From assembly GCA_016715105.1 (NCBI GenBank), contig JADKBO010000008.1, forward strand, positions 1-64,000: a stretch of DNA of 64,000 nt. The letters run 5' to 3'. Under the pieces are notes generated by a model. That model made no database searches. It was not told the DNA's origin and saw only the letters and a program-made list of their open reading frames with translations. The DNA is from Saprospiraceae bacterium (lineage in GTDB: Bacteria > Bacteroidota > Bacteroidia > Chitinophagales > Saprospiraceae). Positions 34,012 to 42,284 of the stretch are shown here, one piece after another. The stretch's first letter is position 1. Each line of letters begins with the position of its first letter. Made by a program: the position numbers and the translations under genes.

Positions 34012-36201
34012 TTAATTATAACCCTCGTTCTGCTTGAGCGTTGGATTGGAACCAATGTCTGAAGAAGGAATAGGGAATACATTTTTGTATGCAGCAGTAG
34101 AAACGCCATTTTTGACGCCCCCTTTCCATGGCCAGATATAATCACCACCAGTAAACTTACCAAATCTTACTAAGTCTGTTCTTCTGTGGCATTCCCACAA
34201 TAATTCTCTTGCTCTTTCATCCAAGATGAAATCCAAGGTCAATGCGGGCTCTGCAATATTACCAGATACATCTGTGTAAGCGCGTTCTCTTACTTTATTG
34301 ATAGATTGTAGTGCAGCAGTTTTACTTCCATTGCCTCTCAATAAAGCTTCAGCATGCATCAAATAAACATCTGCCAATCTAAACATTGGAAAATCTGTAT
34401 CTGGGAAAGTAAGGTTAGATCCTACAGCACCGGTAGAAGAAACATTTTTGTATTTAGTTACCGCATATCCGTTTGTAAATTGAGAAATGTCATCAATCTC
34501 CAATTCTTGACCAGCTGTGTAGAAAGATGCTCTTCTGTCAAAACTAGTTCTTACTACTGAGAATGTATAATCTGGAGCTCCAGCATATAACTTTATCAAA
34601 TAATTTCCTGCAGATGGAATAGTGATGTTGGCTCCATTACCTTCTAAAAGGCCATCTTTTCCATCGTCACCAAGGTTGACATCCCAACCATCATTCAATC
34701 TGAATTTGAAATCACCTTTTTTCAAAACCACTTGGATTTGCCATACGCCTTCTTCTGCATTGTAAGTCATATTTTCATCAGCATCCCAACCACCTGGAGT
34801 TGCATCGCCAATGATGCCCCACTGAGCAGGAGTTAATGAATAAGTTTTAGCATTCAAATCAACGAAAGCTCTGTAATATCCGGCGTTTGCAACTTTGATA
34901 TTATCACCACCTGGCTCCAAAGTACCATCAGCGCCTGTATCACCATAATTTTCATCCCATCCACCAACTGCAAATTTAAATTCTGAATTTGCATCAGCTA
35001 AATAGATATATCCTTCGTATTTTTTATCATTATTGACAGACGCCAATGCAGTCTTAGTGTTTGTTGGGTCCCAACCTTGATATCCCCCAGGTATGTTCAA
35101 AAGTGCTAAACCAGTACGTCCATTTGCTTTTGCAAATAAAGTACTTCCTCCAACCGCTGGAAACTTCTCAACAATGGCTTTTGTGGTTCTCATTCCACCC
35201 CATCCACCATCGATGCCAAATTCTGCCGGTGACATACTTCCACCTACTGCTGCGTGAACTATGAAAGTCATGCCACCCCAAGTTTTAGTCCTAACACCAT
35301 CAAAGTTTACTGGAAAAATTATCTCTTTTGAAGTATTATTATCTGTCATGAACAAGTGGTTGTAATCTGGCTCCAATTCAAAACCAGCGCTTATAACTTT
35401 TTGACAATATTCGGCTGCTTCTGTATATTTTTTAACTCCTGTGTAAACTTCTGCATTCAAATATAATTTTGCCAAAAGTGTCCACGCAGCAGCTTGGTCT
35501 GCACGTCCGTATTCATTGGCTCTTGGTGCCACTAATTCTGCATCAATTGCCTTTAATTCTGATTCTATGTAATTGAACAAATCATTGGCATTGGTCTGTG
35601 TTGGGAAGAAATTACCTACGATGTCATTCTCAGTGACGAAAGGTACATTTCTGAAAAAGTCTAAAGCGTGGTAGTAACTCAATGCTCTCAAAAATCTAGC
35701 TTCTGCTCTGAAAGTTTTAACTTCAGTTTGTGTAGCTGCAGGAGTTGCTCTCTCAGCCATTTTGGCGTCAGTAGTTTCTCTCAAATACTCATTACACAAA
35801 GAAATTTGGTAGAATATTCTGTTGTACATCGCTGCAACGAATTCATTATTAGCATCCCAGTTGTGTCTGGTGTAATCTTGAAGATTTCCATCATTCCATG
35901 CAATTACCGCTTCATCAGTTGGCAATTCTTGAGCTTTAAAATATTGTCTCAAATAAGTAGAAAAACCTTCATCGATACCACCAATATCTGGTCTTCCTGC
36001 AGGGCCCTGCTGACCACTTACTGCCAATCCTGCATACAACTTTCCTAAAACTTGTTTGTAAGATGCTGGATCCTTAAATACAACTTCTGATACAAATTCA
36101 TCATCATCGATTGGAACGGTATTCAAATCATTGAAGCATGATGAAAAGAAACTTCCTACAAGTAGGAATAAAGTCAAATATTTATAATTTATATTTCTCA
36201 T
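34012..36201 (-). CDS. SusD/RagB-family nutrient-binding lipoprotein with two inserted SusE-type binding repeats
   Basis: The lipobox is FFSSC (Cys22). The SusD helical TPR core is clear: FRAEARFLRALSYYHALDFF, RADQAAAWTLLAKLYLNAEV, and near the C-terminus FPMFRLADVYLMHAEALLRG, INKVRERAYTDVSG, FILDERARELLWECHRRTDL and VFPIPSSDI. At 729 residues it is some 180 longer than usual. Residues about 366-552 explain this: they are two tandem SusE/SusF-like repeats. The first reads LNIPGGYQGWDPTNTKT ... GDTGADGTLEP and the second WGIIGDATPGGWDADENM ... GDDGKDGLLEG, each aligning with the repeats of the neighbouring SusE. The reading frame is continuous through both borders, so this is a true domain insertion, probably adding glycan-binding sites to the SusCD lid. 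The gene lies 18 bases after SusC. Confidence 0.9.
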   Translation of the reverse strand: MRNINYKYLTLFLLVGSFFSSCFNDLNTVPIDDDEFVSEVVFKDPASYKQVLGKLYAGLAVSGQQGPAGRPDIGGIDEGFSTYLRQYFKAQELPTDEAVIAWNDGNLQDYTRHNWDANNEFVAAMYNRIFYQISLCNEYLRETTDAKMAERATPAATQTEVKTFRAEARFLRALSYYHALDFFRNVPFVTENDIVGNFFPTQTNANDLFNYIESELKAIDAELVAPRANEYGRADQAAAWTLLAKLYLNAEVYTGVKKYTEAAEYCQKVISAGFELEPDYNHLFMTDNNTSKEIIFPVNFDGVRTKTWGGMTFIVHAAVGGSMSPAEFGIDGGWGGMRTTKAIVEKFPAVGGSTLFAKANGRTGLALLNIPGGYQGWDPTNTKTALASVNNDKKYEGYIYLADANSEFKFAVGGWDENYGDTGADGTLEPGGDNIKVANAGYYRAFVDLNAKTYSLTPAQWGIIGDATPGGWDADENMTYNAEEGVWQIQVVLKKGDFKFRLNDGWDVNLGDDGKDGLLEGNGANITIPSAGNYLIKLYAGAPDYTFSVVRTSFDRRASFYTAGQELEIDDISQFTNGYAVTKYKNVSSTGAVGSNLTFPDTDFPMFRLADVYLMHAEALLRGNGSKTAALQSINKVRERAYTDVSGNIAEPALTLDFILDERARELLWECHRRTDLVRFGKFTGGDYIWPWKGGVKNGVSTAAYKNVFPIPSSDIGSNPTLKQNEGYN

Positions 36202-36218
36202 TTTTAAACTATTTAATT

Positions 36219-39155
36219 TTATAGGTTAAAGCTCAAACCGAACAAAAATGTCCTTGATCTAGGATAGAAATTGTTGTCTATACCACCACTGATCTCTGGA
36301 TCGATTCCTTCGTAATTAGTAACCAAAATCGGATTCTGTACTGTTGCCCAAAGTCTTGCTCCTTTAAATACAGAAACTGTTGGTAGTTGGTATCCTAATG
36401 TGATGTTATCGAACCTCAAAAACGATGCATTATTGATGTAATGATCACTGAAGTATTGTGCATTTTTGAAATCTACTCCTTCAGTTCCAGAAACCACATT
36501 GTTGATGTAACCTGCACTGTTATATAGGTTGTTGTATAAACCTGAGTTGGAAAGCACGTTGTTGTAAACATGGTTGCCCACATTCGCTCTAGCAGAAAAT
36601 CCTACATCAAATTTATCAATGGTATACTTTGCTGAGAAGCCCATAAAAAAGTCAGCATTTGGGCTTTTGTAACGGTATCTGTCATCAGGAGTTATGGTTC
36701 CATCTTGATTTCTATCTACATATAAGCCTTCTATAGGTTTTCCGTCTTTTGCGTAAACTTGCTCGTAAACAAAGAAAGAACTCGCAGGATATCCAACACT
36801 GTGTATTTGAATGTTATTACCAACACCACCTGAAATACCTCCAGTTGCAACCCCTTGATAAGTTGGGTCTTCTGTTGCAGTAAGTCTGGTGATTTTGTTT
36901 TTATTCGCAGTGACGTTGAAAGTCAAATCTAAATTTTGTTTTGCTTTTCTAATTGGGTTTGCAGAAATGGAAAACTCAACCCCTTTGTTTTGCAAATCGC
37001 CAACATTAGTTACTAAAAAGTTAGTAAGGTTGGTACCTGCTGGAACAGGAACATAATTTAATAAATCTGTGGTATTTCTGATGTAATACTCTATACTACC
37101 AGAAATTCTGTCATCGAATAATCCATAATCCAAAGCAAAGTTGAGCGTTGCTGTTTCTTCCCATTTGATTCCAGCGTTATAACCGCCAGGTCTGATAGTA
37201 TTGATGTATCCGTTACCCAATTGATAATCTGCATCTCCTGTAGAGGTCACATATCTTGATAAGTATGGGTAAAAGTCTGCGCCAATATCTTGTTGGCCTG
37301 TGACGCCATATCCAAATCTTGCTTTCAAATTGGAAAGTTTGCCTTCGCCATTGCCATCGAAGATTTTATAACCAACTGCGGCACTTGGGAAAAGACCCCA
37401 TCTGGAATCTGGAGAAAATCTTGACGTACCATCACTTCTCAAAGTACCAGTAATCAATAACCTTTCACCTACGTTTAAATTTGCTCTACCATATACTGAT
37501 AATAGATAATATTCTTTTGCATCCGTATCATTAAAAAGGACATTTGTCCCAGGTGCATTTGAAGTTTTAGAAGCAGATCCTAGTTTATTATGTTGCCAAG
37601 AATATCCAGCCAATAAACTCAATTTGTTTTTGTTGAATGTTTTACCATAATCAAGATAAAATTCCAAAAGCTTATTGGTATTGTCATTTGAATATGCAGA
37701 TTTAAAACCAGGACCGTCGCCACCTTGTAAAAAGCCTGCATTTTCTGGAGTGAAGATGTTTCCTTCTCCATCAGCTCTGTCCACAGATAAATTTAAGTTT
37801 GCCCTCAAGTCTGGTAAGAAAGGCATTCTGTAATCTACTTGTCCCGTCAAAACGACTCTTCTAACATCTGATTTATCACTTCTTTGATTGAGCAGCGCCA
37901 CTGGGTTTGCAGTTGCAATGGTAATTGGTTGACCATTGGGTTGTAACCAAGTTGTATAACCACCAAAAAGATTTGCATCTGATGAGTTGATTGTCTGCGT
38001 TGGATCATAAGAAATTGCAGCTCCAATTGCACCTCTGTTTGCAAAGTTGTTTTTACTAAACATGGTTTTTGCACTCAAATTGACCTGCAATGTATTGTCT
38101 AAGAAACTTGGATTGAGGTTTAGTGCTACTGTTGTTCTTTTGAAGTTGTCTGACTTCAAAATACCATCTTTGTTAGTATAACCCAATGATAATCTGAACG
38201 GAAGTTGACCAACTCCACCTCCAAAACTCAAGCTGTGGTCAAATCCACCCGCTGGAGCATAAATTTGATCTTGCCAATTGGTATTGGCAGAACCCATTAA
38301 TGTTCTTGCAGGGTGTCCTTCAGGATATCTTGTTTCAATTAAACTTCTATATTGAGTTGCGTCTAAAACATCAATGGTATTGATGGCATTACTGATATTG
38401 TAATTTCCAGAGTAATTTACACTAGGCTTTCTGCCAAGTTTTCCCTTTTTTGTAGTGATGATGATCACACCATTGGAAGCTCTAGAACCGTAAATTGCAG
38501 TTGCAGAAGCATCTTTTAATACGGTAAAAGTTTCAATGTCATTTGGATTCACAATATTCAAGACGTTTCTTTCACCTCCTATTCCATCATTAGTAATGGG
38601 TAAACCATCAATGACAATCAATGGATCATTTGATGCCGAAAGTGAAGAACCACCTCTGATTCTGATGGTTGATGCACCGCCAGGATCTGATGCTCCAGTA
38701 ATCTGCACACCTGCTATCTTTCCTGTGATCAAATCTTGTGGCGATGTAATGGCGCCTTGATTGAAACTTGCAGCATTTACGGTTTGTACAGAACCAGTTG
38801 CATCTTCACGCTTCACTGTTCCATATCCAATCACAACAACTTCGTCCAGAATCTCGCCTTCCGCTAAACTCACATTCACGCCCACCCCTGCTGCAATCAG
38901 CATAGGCTTGTAACCAATGTAACTTACTTCAAGTTGAGTTACATCATCAGCAACTACAAAAGAAAATGTTCCGTCAAAATCCGAAATAGTTCCGGTACTG
39001 GTATTTGGTACGATGATATTGGCACCAATCAAAGGATCTCCTGTTTTTGCATCCAAAACAGTACCTGATACTGTCTTTTGCGCAATAAGAGCACTTGTCA
39101 ACGTAATCAATAGACTTAGTAAAAAGTACCTTGATTTTTTTTGTTTAATAAACAT
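36219..39155 (-). CDS. SusC/RagA-family TonB-linked outer-membrane glycan transporter
   Basis: The 978-residue protein has a signal peptide and a CarboxypepD_reg-like domain (VSGTVLDAKTGDPLIGANII). The SusC-type TonB box region follows (LDEVVVIGYGTVKREDATGS), then a plug (PQDLITGKIAGVQITGASDP, ASTIRIRGGSSLSASNDPL, VLKDASATAIYGSRASNGVI). The barrel ends in LFGLSFNL. It imports oligosaccharides together with SusD, powered by TonB. It heads the susC-susD-susE operon, with a -7 box at 39237-39244 and an inverted repeat in the leader. No glycoside hydrolase is encoded in the operon or nearby, which is unusual for a full utilisation locus. Confidence 0.95.
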   Translation of the reverse strand: MFIKQKKSRYFLLSLLITLTSALIAQKTVSGTVLDAKTGDPLIGANIIVPNTSTGTISDFDGTFSFVVADDVTQLEVSYIGYKPMLIAAGVGVNVSLAEGEILDEVVVIGYGTVKREDATGSVQTVNAASFNQGAITSPQDLITGKIAGVQITGASDPGGASTIRIRGGSSLSASNDPLIVIDGLPITNDGIGGERNVLNIVNPNDIETFTVLKDASATAIYGSRASNGVIIITTKKGKLGRKPSVNYSGNYNISNAINTIDVLDATQYRSLIETRYPEGHPARTLMGSANTNWQDQIYAPAGGFDHSLSFGGGVGQLPFRLSLGYTNKDGILKSDNFKRTTVALNLNPSFLDNTLQVNLSAKTMFSKNNFANRGAIGAAISYDPTQTINSSDANLFGGYTTWLQPNGQPITIATANPVALLNQRSDKSDVRRVVLTGQVDYRMPFLPDLRANLNLSVDRADGEGNIFTPENAGFLQGGDGPGFKSAYSNDNTNKLLEFYLDYGKTFNKNKLSLLAGYSWQHNKLGSASKTSNAPGTNVLFNDTDAKEYYLLSVYGRANLNVGERLLITGTLRSDGTSRFSPDSRWGLFPSAAVGYKIFDGNGEGKLSNLKARFGYGVTGQQDIGADFYPYLSRYVTSTGDADYQLGNGYINTIRPGGYNAGIKWEETATLNFALDYGLFDDRISGSIEYYIRNTTDLLNYVPVPAGTNLTNFLVTNVGDLQNKGVEFSISANPIRKAKQNLDLTFNVTANKNKITRLTATEDPTYQGVATGGISGGVGNNIQIHSVGYPASSFFVYEQVYAKDGKPIEGLYVDRNQDGTITPDDRYRYKSPNADFFMGFSAKYTIDKFDVGFSARANVGNHVYNNVLSNSGLYNNLYNSAGYINNVVSGTEGVDFKNAQYFSDHYINNASFLRFDNITLGYQLPTVSVFKGARLWATVQNPILVTNYEGIDPEISGGIDNNFYPRSRTFLFGLSFNL

Positions 39156-39189
39156 GGCTTGTACACAATTGAATTAATAAATATTTATG

Positions 39190-39244
39190 CTTAGTGTCTA
39201 GTTGAACATAACTTATCGTCATTTCGACACTAAGTGCAAATGTA
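39190..39244 (-). promoter_or_regulatory. susC promoter -7 box and 9-bp inverted repeat in the leader
   Basis: On the minus strand TACATTTG (39237-39244) matches TAnnTTTG and should place the transcript start near 39230. Immediately downstream a perfect inverted repeat, CTTAGTGTC (39190-39198) and GACACTAAG (39226-39234) on the plus strand, is separated by 27 bases. It could form a hairpin at the very 5' end of the mRNA or be a regulator site. Confidence 0.55.
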
Positions 39245-39483
39245 AAGCTATTCATACACATAAAACGAATATAAAAGGTACTTTTTTTCGAAAAAAACAA
39301 ATAAATACTGTTTTCACAATGTAGGCCTTCATTTCTCAAAAACAATAATTTCATTAAACCTGCAAAATCAAAATATTGTATTTAATAAAAATGAGGATTT
39401 ATTAAAAAAACAGTAAGGTTCCTTCTGATTTTCTAAAGATTGGATAAATTTCATTTTTTGATTGGAGGGCAATTCCTTTCAGA

Positions 39484-40028
39484 AGCAGAGACACGTGGAT
39501 TCCAATAGGAGGTCAATAGGAGTTCAATGGGAGTTCAATGGGAGTTCAATTGGAGTTCAATTCCTTGCAGAAGAATAGACAGCACAATATTTAATATAAC
39601 AATTCAGTAGTGGCGCATGGTTGCGCCTATATCATTTCTATCCAACAATGATTTGTAATTGCGTTGCATAAGCAGGGACACATGGATATCAATGGGAGTT
39701 CAATGGGATTTCAATGGGATTTCAATTCCTTGCAGAAGAATAGACAGCACAATATTTAATATTACAATTCAGTAGTGGCGCATGGTTGCGCCTATATCAT
39801 TTCTGTCCAACAGTGATTTGCGATTCCCTTGCATAAGCAGGGACACTGGATTCAATGGGATTTCAATGGGAGGTCAATGGGAGGTCAATTCCTTGCAGGA
39901 GCAAAGACAGGCACAATATTGAATATTACAATTCAGTAGTGGCGCATGGTTGCGCCTATATCATTTCTGTCCAACATTGATTTGTCATTCTGTTGCAAAA
40001 GCAGGGATACGTGGGATTTCAATTCCAT
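39484..40028. repeat. Tandem repeat, about 165-187 bp, 3.2 copies, reaching into the cryptochrome stop codon
   Basis: Copies start with AGCAG(A/G)GACAC at 39484, 39671, 39836 and 40000, spaced 187, 165 and 164 bases. Each has a variable number of TCAATGGGAGT sub-units (about 11 bp) and then TTCAATTCCTTGCAGAAG. Next comes CACAATATTTAATATNACAA, then TAGTGGCGCATGGTTGCGCC with a small GGCGC/GCGCC hairpin, then ATATCATTTCTGTCCAACA. The fourth, partial copy runs into the last codons of the gene ending at 40019. The 39156-39483 stretch before the repeats is AT-rich promoter DNA with nothing else evident. Confidence 0.85.
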
Positions 40029-41443
40029 TTAGACACATCGATGATCGGTTGAGGATAGTTTAGATCTTCAATCTCCAATTCTTGTAGTTGTTCTGAGGAC
40101 AACAAATTGGGTTGATGGATGAGACTTGCTGGTAATTTGGATAATTCAGGAATCCAATATCTGACGAACTCACCATCGCCATCATATTTTTTGGCTTGAG
40201 ATAAGATATTAAAATATCTGTCCTCTCTTGGGTCATTGCCTATACCTGCAATGTAATTCCAATTTCCATAATTGGAACAAGGGTCATAGTCTATCAATTG
40301 AGATTCAAAATATTCTGCTCCCATCAGCCAATTTAAGCCCAGATCTTTGACCAAAAAAGAAGCAACATTTTGCCTACCTCTGTTTGACATAAATCCAGTG
40401 GCTTTCAATTCGCGCATGTTGGCGTCTATAAATGGGACTCCAGTTTTGCCAATTGCCCATGCGTCAAATAAGGCCCAATCAACTTGTCCACCTGGATCTT
40501 TTCCAATAAGACCTCCTTTTTTAAAAATATTGTTGATGTATTTTTTGCCCATCAATCTAAAAAAGTCTCGCCAAAGCAATTCAAAAATCAACCAATAAGT
40601 ACTCTCATTTGCCGCCTTTTGAGATTCAAATTTTTTGATCTCATGGTAGATGGTTTTTGGTGAAAGTGCTCCAACCGAGAGCCATGCAGAAAATTTGGAA
40701 GAATAGTCCCAGCCAAGTAGTCCATTTCTAGACTCTTTATATTTGGCTATCAACCCTGTTTCCCAGATGTAATAATTCAATTGATAGAGTGCAGTAGTTT
40801 CACCACCTACAAAATGTTGCTCCAAGCCATCCACCTGTTGATCTTTAAATTCAAAATCAGATAAGCATGGCATATCTCCCAGCTCAATATTTTTTTGTGC
40901 GAATGGTTTTAGTTGAGTTGGTTTTTCCAAAGGCAAACGTACTGCCACAAATCGCTCCACTTCTTTTCTGAAATTGGTAAAAATGTCGGGAGTGTGTAAA
41001 ACAGGAAAAGGTAAATCGGCGGTGTAGTACAACATTTTACCTCGAGAATAAAATACTTCTCTTCCTGTTGCCCATAAATTTTTCTCCAATGCATCCTGTA
41101 CTTCAATTTCCTCTGAAGTCATTTCACGATTGCAAAAAACCCAACTGGCTTTACATTCATTGGCGATTTGAGTTATGATTTCTTCGGGTTTACCGATGCG
41201 GATGTAAAGATCAGATCCAATTTCTTGCAGGTTTTTCTTCAAATCAATAACAGACTCAAGGATAAATTTTGCACGTTTGCAACCCGTTTTTCTAAATCCA
41301 AATTTTGTTTTGCCCAAAAATATCCTTTCATCAAAAATATAAATGGGCATCACTTCATCACAACTATTGATTGCATTTGTCAAAGCCTCATTGTCCAAAA
41401 GCCTTAAATCATTCCTGAACCAAACAATACCTATATTCTTCAA
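40019..41443 (-). CDS. DASH-type cryptochrome / photolyase family protein
   Basis: The N-terminal alpha/beta antenna domain reads IGIVWFRNDLRLLDNEAL. The C-terminal FAD domain has GWDYSSKFSAWLSVGALSPK, WLIFELLWRDFFRLMGKKY, TGVPFIDANMRELKATGFMS and NRGRQNVASFLVKDLGLNWL. The DASH-typical ending YDPCSNYGNWNYIAGIGNDP REDRYFN follows. The length of 474 residues fits. Such proteins repair UV dimers in single-stranded or looped DNA and may act as blue-light sensors. The last residues (WN and the stop codon) are encoded by sequence belonging to the adjacent tandem repeat, so the native C-terminus may have been altered by repeat expansion. Confidence 0.92.
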   Translation of the reverse strand: MKNIGIVWFRNDLRLLDNEALTNAINSCDEVMPIYIFDERIFLGKTKFGFRKTGCKRAKFILESVIDLKKNLQEIGSDLYIRIGKPEEIITQIANECKASWVFCNREMTSEEIEVQDALEKNLWATGREVFYSRGKMLYYTADLPFPVLHTPDIFTNFRKEVERFVAVRLPLEKPTQLKPFAQKNIELGDMPCLSDFEFKDQQVDGLEQHFVGGETTALYQLNYYIWETGLIAKYKESRNGLLGWDYSSKFSAWLSVGALSPKTIYHEIKKFESQKAANESTYWLIFELLWRDFFRLMGKKYINNIFKKGGLIGKDPGGQVDWALFDAWAIGKTGVPFIDANMRELKATGFMSNRGRQNVASFLVKDLGLNWLMGAEYFESQLIDYDPCSNYGNWNYIAGIGNDPREDRYFNILSQAKKYDGDGEFVRYWIPELSKLPASLIHQPNLLSSEQLQELEIEDLNYPQPIIDVSKWN

Positions 41444-41516
41444 GTTATTTATTTGTGTTTAAAATATTGACTAGGGAAGATGACCAACATATAACTAAAA
41501 AAACCATGACTTGTTT

Positions 41517-42284
41517 TCATTTTTTTGAAAGAGCTGAATAGATATGATTGGCAATAATTCCTGCAGTCACTCCGACATTCAAAGATTCTGCTACGCGATG
41601 TTCACTTCCTGGAATTAATATAATTTGTTTTGCAGCTTCCATTATTTCTTTTCTTACACCATTACCTTCATTTCCCAACACCACAATGGGGTGATGACCA
41701 GGTTGCCAATTGGCAATGTTGCTACCTGACATGTCTAAGGCCACTACCCTATCCCAAGGCAAAGAATTTAAATCATCCAAGACCGCAATTTTTATTCGAT
41801 TGAGACTGCCCATTGACGATTGCACGACCTTTCCATTATAAAAATCCGCTGAGCCATTAGTCCTTAAAACTCCATAAAATCCAAACCAGTCTGCTATTCT
41901 GATGATGGTGCCTAGATTGCCGGGGTCTTGTACATCATCCACTAAAAAAATTGGTGCGTTTGCTTGTATGAGTTGACTGCTGTCTGATTGTTCCTGTTTG
42001 AGAATAAGTAAAACTTCAGGTGCACTCTTAAACTGACTCGCTTCTGCCATCATGACTTCATTTGCAATGTTGATTTTGGAATGATCAACTTGTTTGCAAT
42101 AATTCTCATAAGTTTTAAACCAATTGTCTGTAGAAACCAATTCTTCCACTTCAAAAATACCTGCTTTTAGGAACTCAATGCAGGATTTATGTCCTTCTAC
42201 AATGAAATTATTATACTTTTGTCGGTACTTTGAAGTATGAAGTGAACGTATATACTTTAGTTTATTTTTTGACAAAGATTGCAT
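41517..42284 (-). CDS. TrmH/SpoU-family RNA 2'-O-methyltransferase
   Basis: The N-terminal substrate-binding part (LSKNKLKYIRSLHTSKYRQK, NFIVEGHKSCIEFLKAG) is followed by the SPOUT domain with motif 1 (VDDVQDPGNLGTIIRIADWF), motif 2 (PIVVLGNEGNGVRKE) and motif 3 (IPGSEHRVAESLNVGVTAGI). It methylates a 2'-OH in rRNA or tRNA using S-adenosylmethionine; the exact nucleotide is not decidable from sequence. Its start codon directly abuts that of the divergent TamL gene (CATATG at 42282-42287). In my experience this gene pair is a common neighbour arrangement in Bacteroidota. Confidence 0.9.
   Translation of the reverse strand: MQSLSKNKLKYIRSLHTSKYRQKYNNFIVEGHKSCIEFLKAGIFEVEELVSTDNWFKTYENYCKQVDHSKINIANEVMMAEASQFKSAPEVLLILKQEQSDSSQLIQANAPIFLVDDVQDPGNLGTIIRIADWFGFYGVLRTNGSADFYNGKVVQSSMGSLNRIKIAVLDDLNSLPWDRVVALDMSGSNIANWQPGHHPIVVLGNEGNGVRKEIMEAAKQIILIPGSEHRVAESLNVGVTAGIIANHIYSALSKK

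Noticed and set aside
34354..36048. Plus-strand open frames opposite SusD
   Set aside because: They are antisense shadows; the minus-strand frame is continuous through a complete SusD.
39484..40028. Possible CRISPR array
   Set aside because: The repeated unit is 164-187 bp with nested 11-bp sub-repeats, not 25-40 bp repeats with unique spacers, and no cas gene is present.
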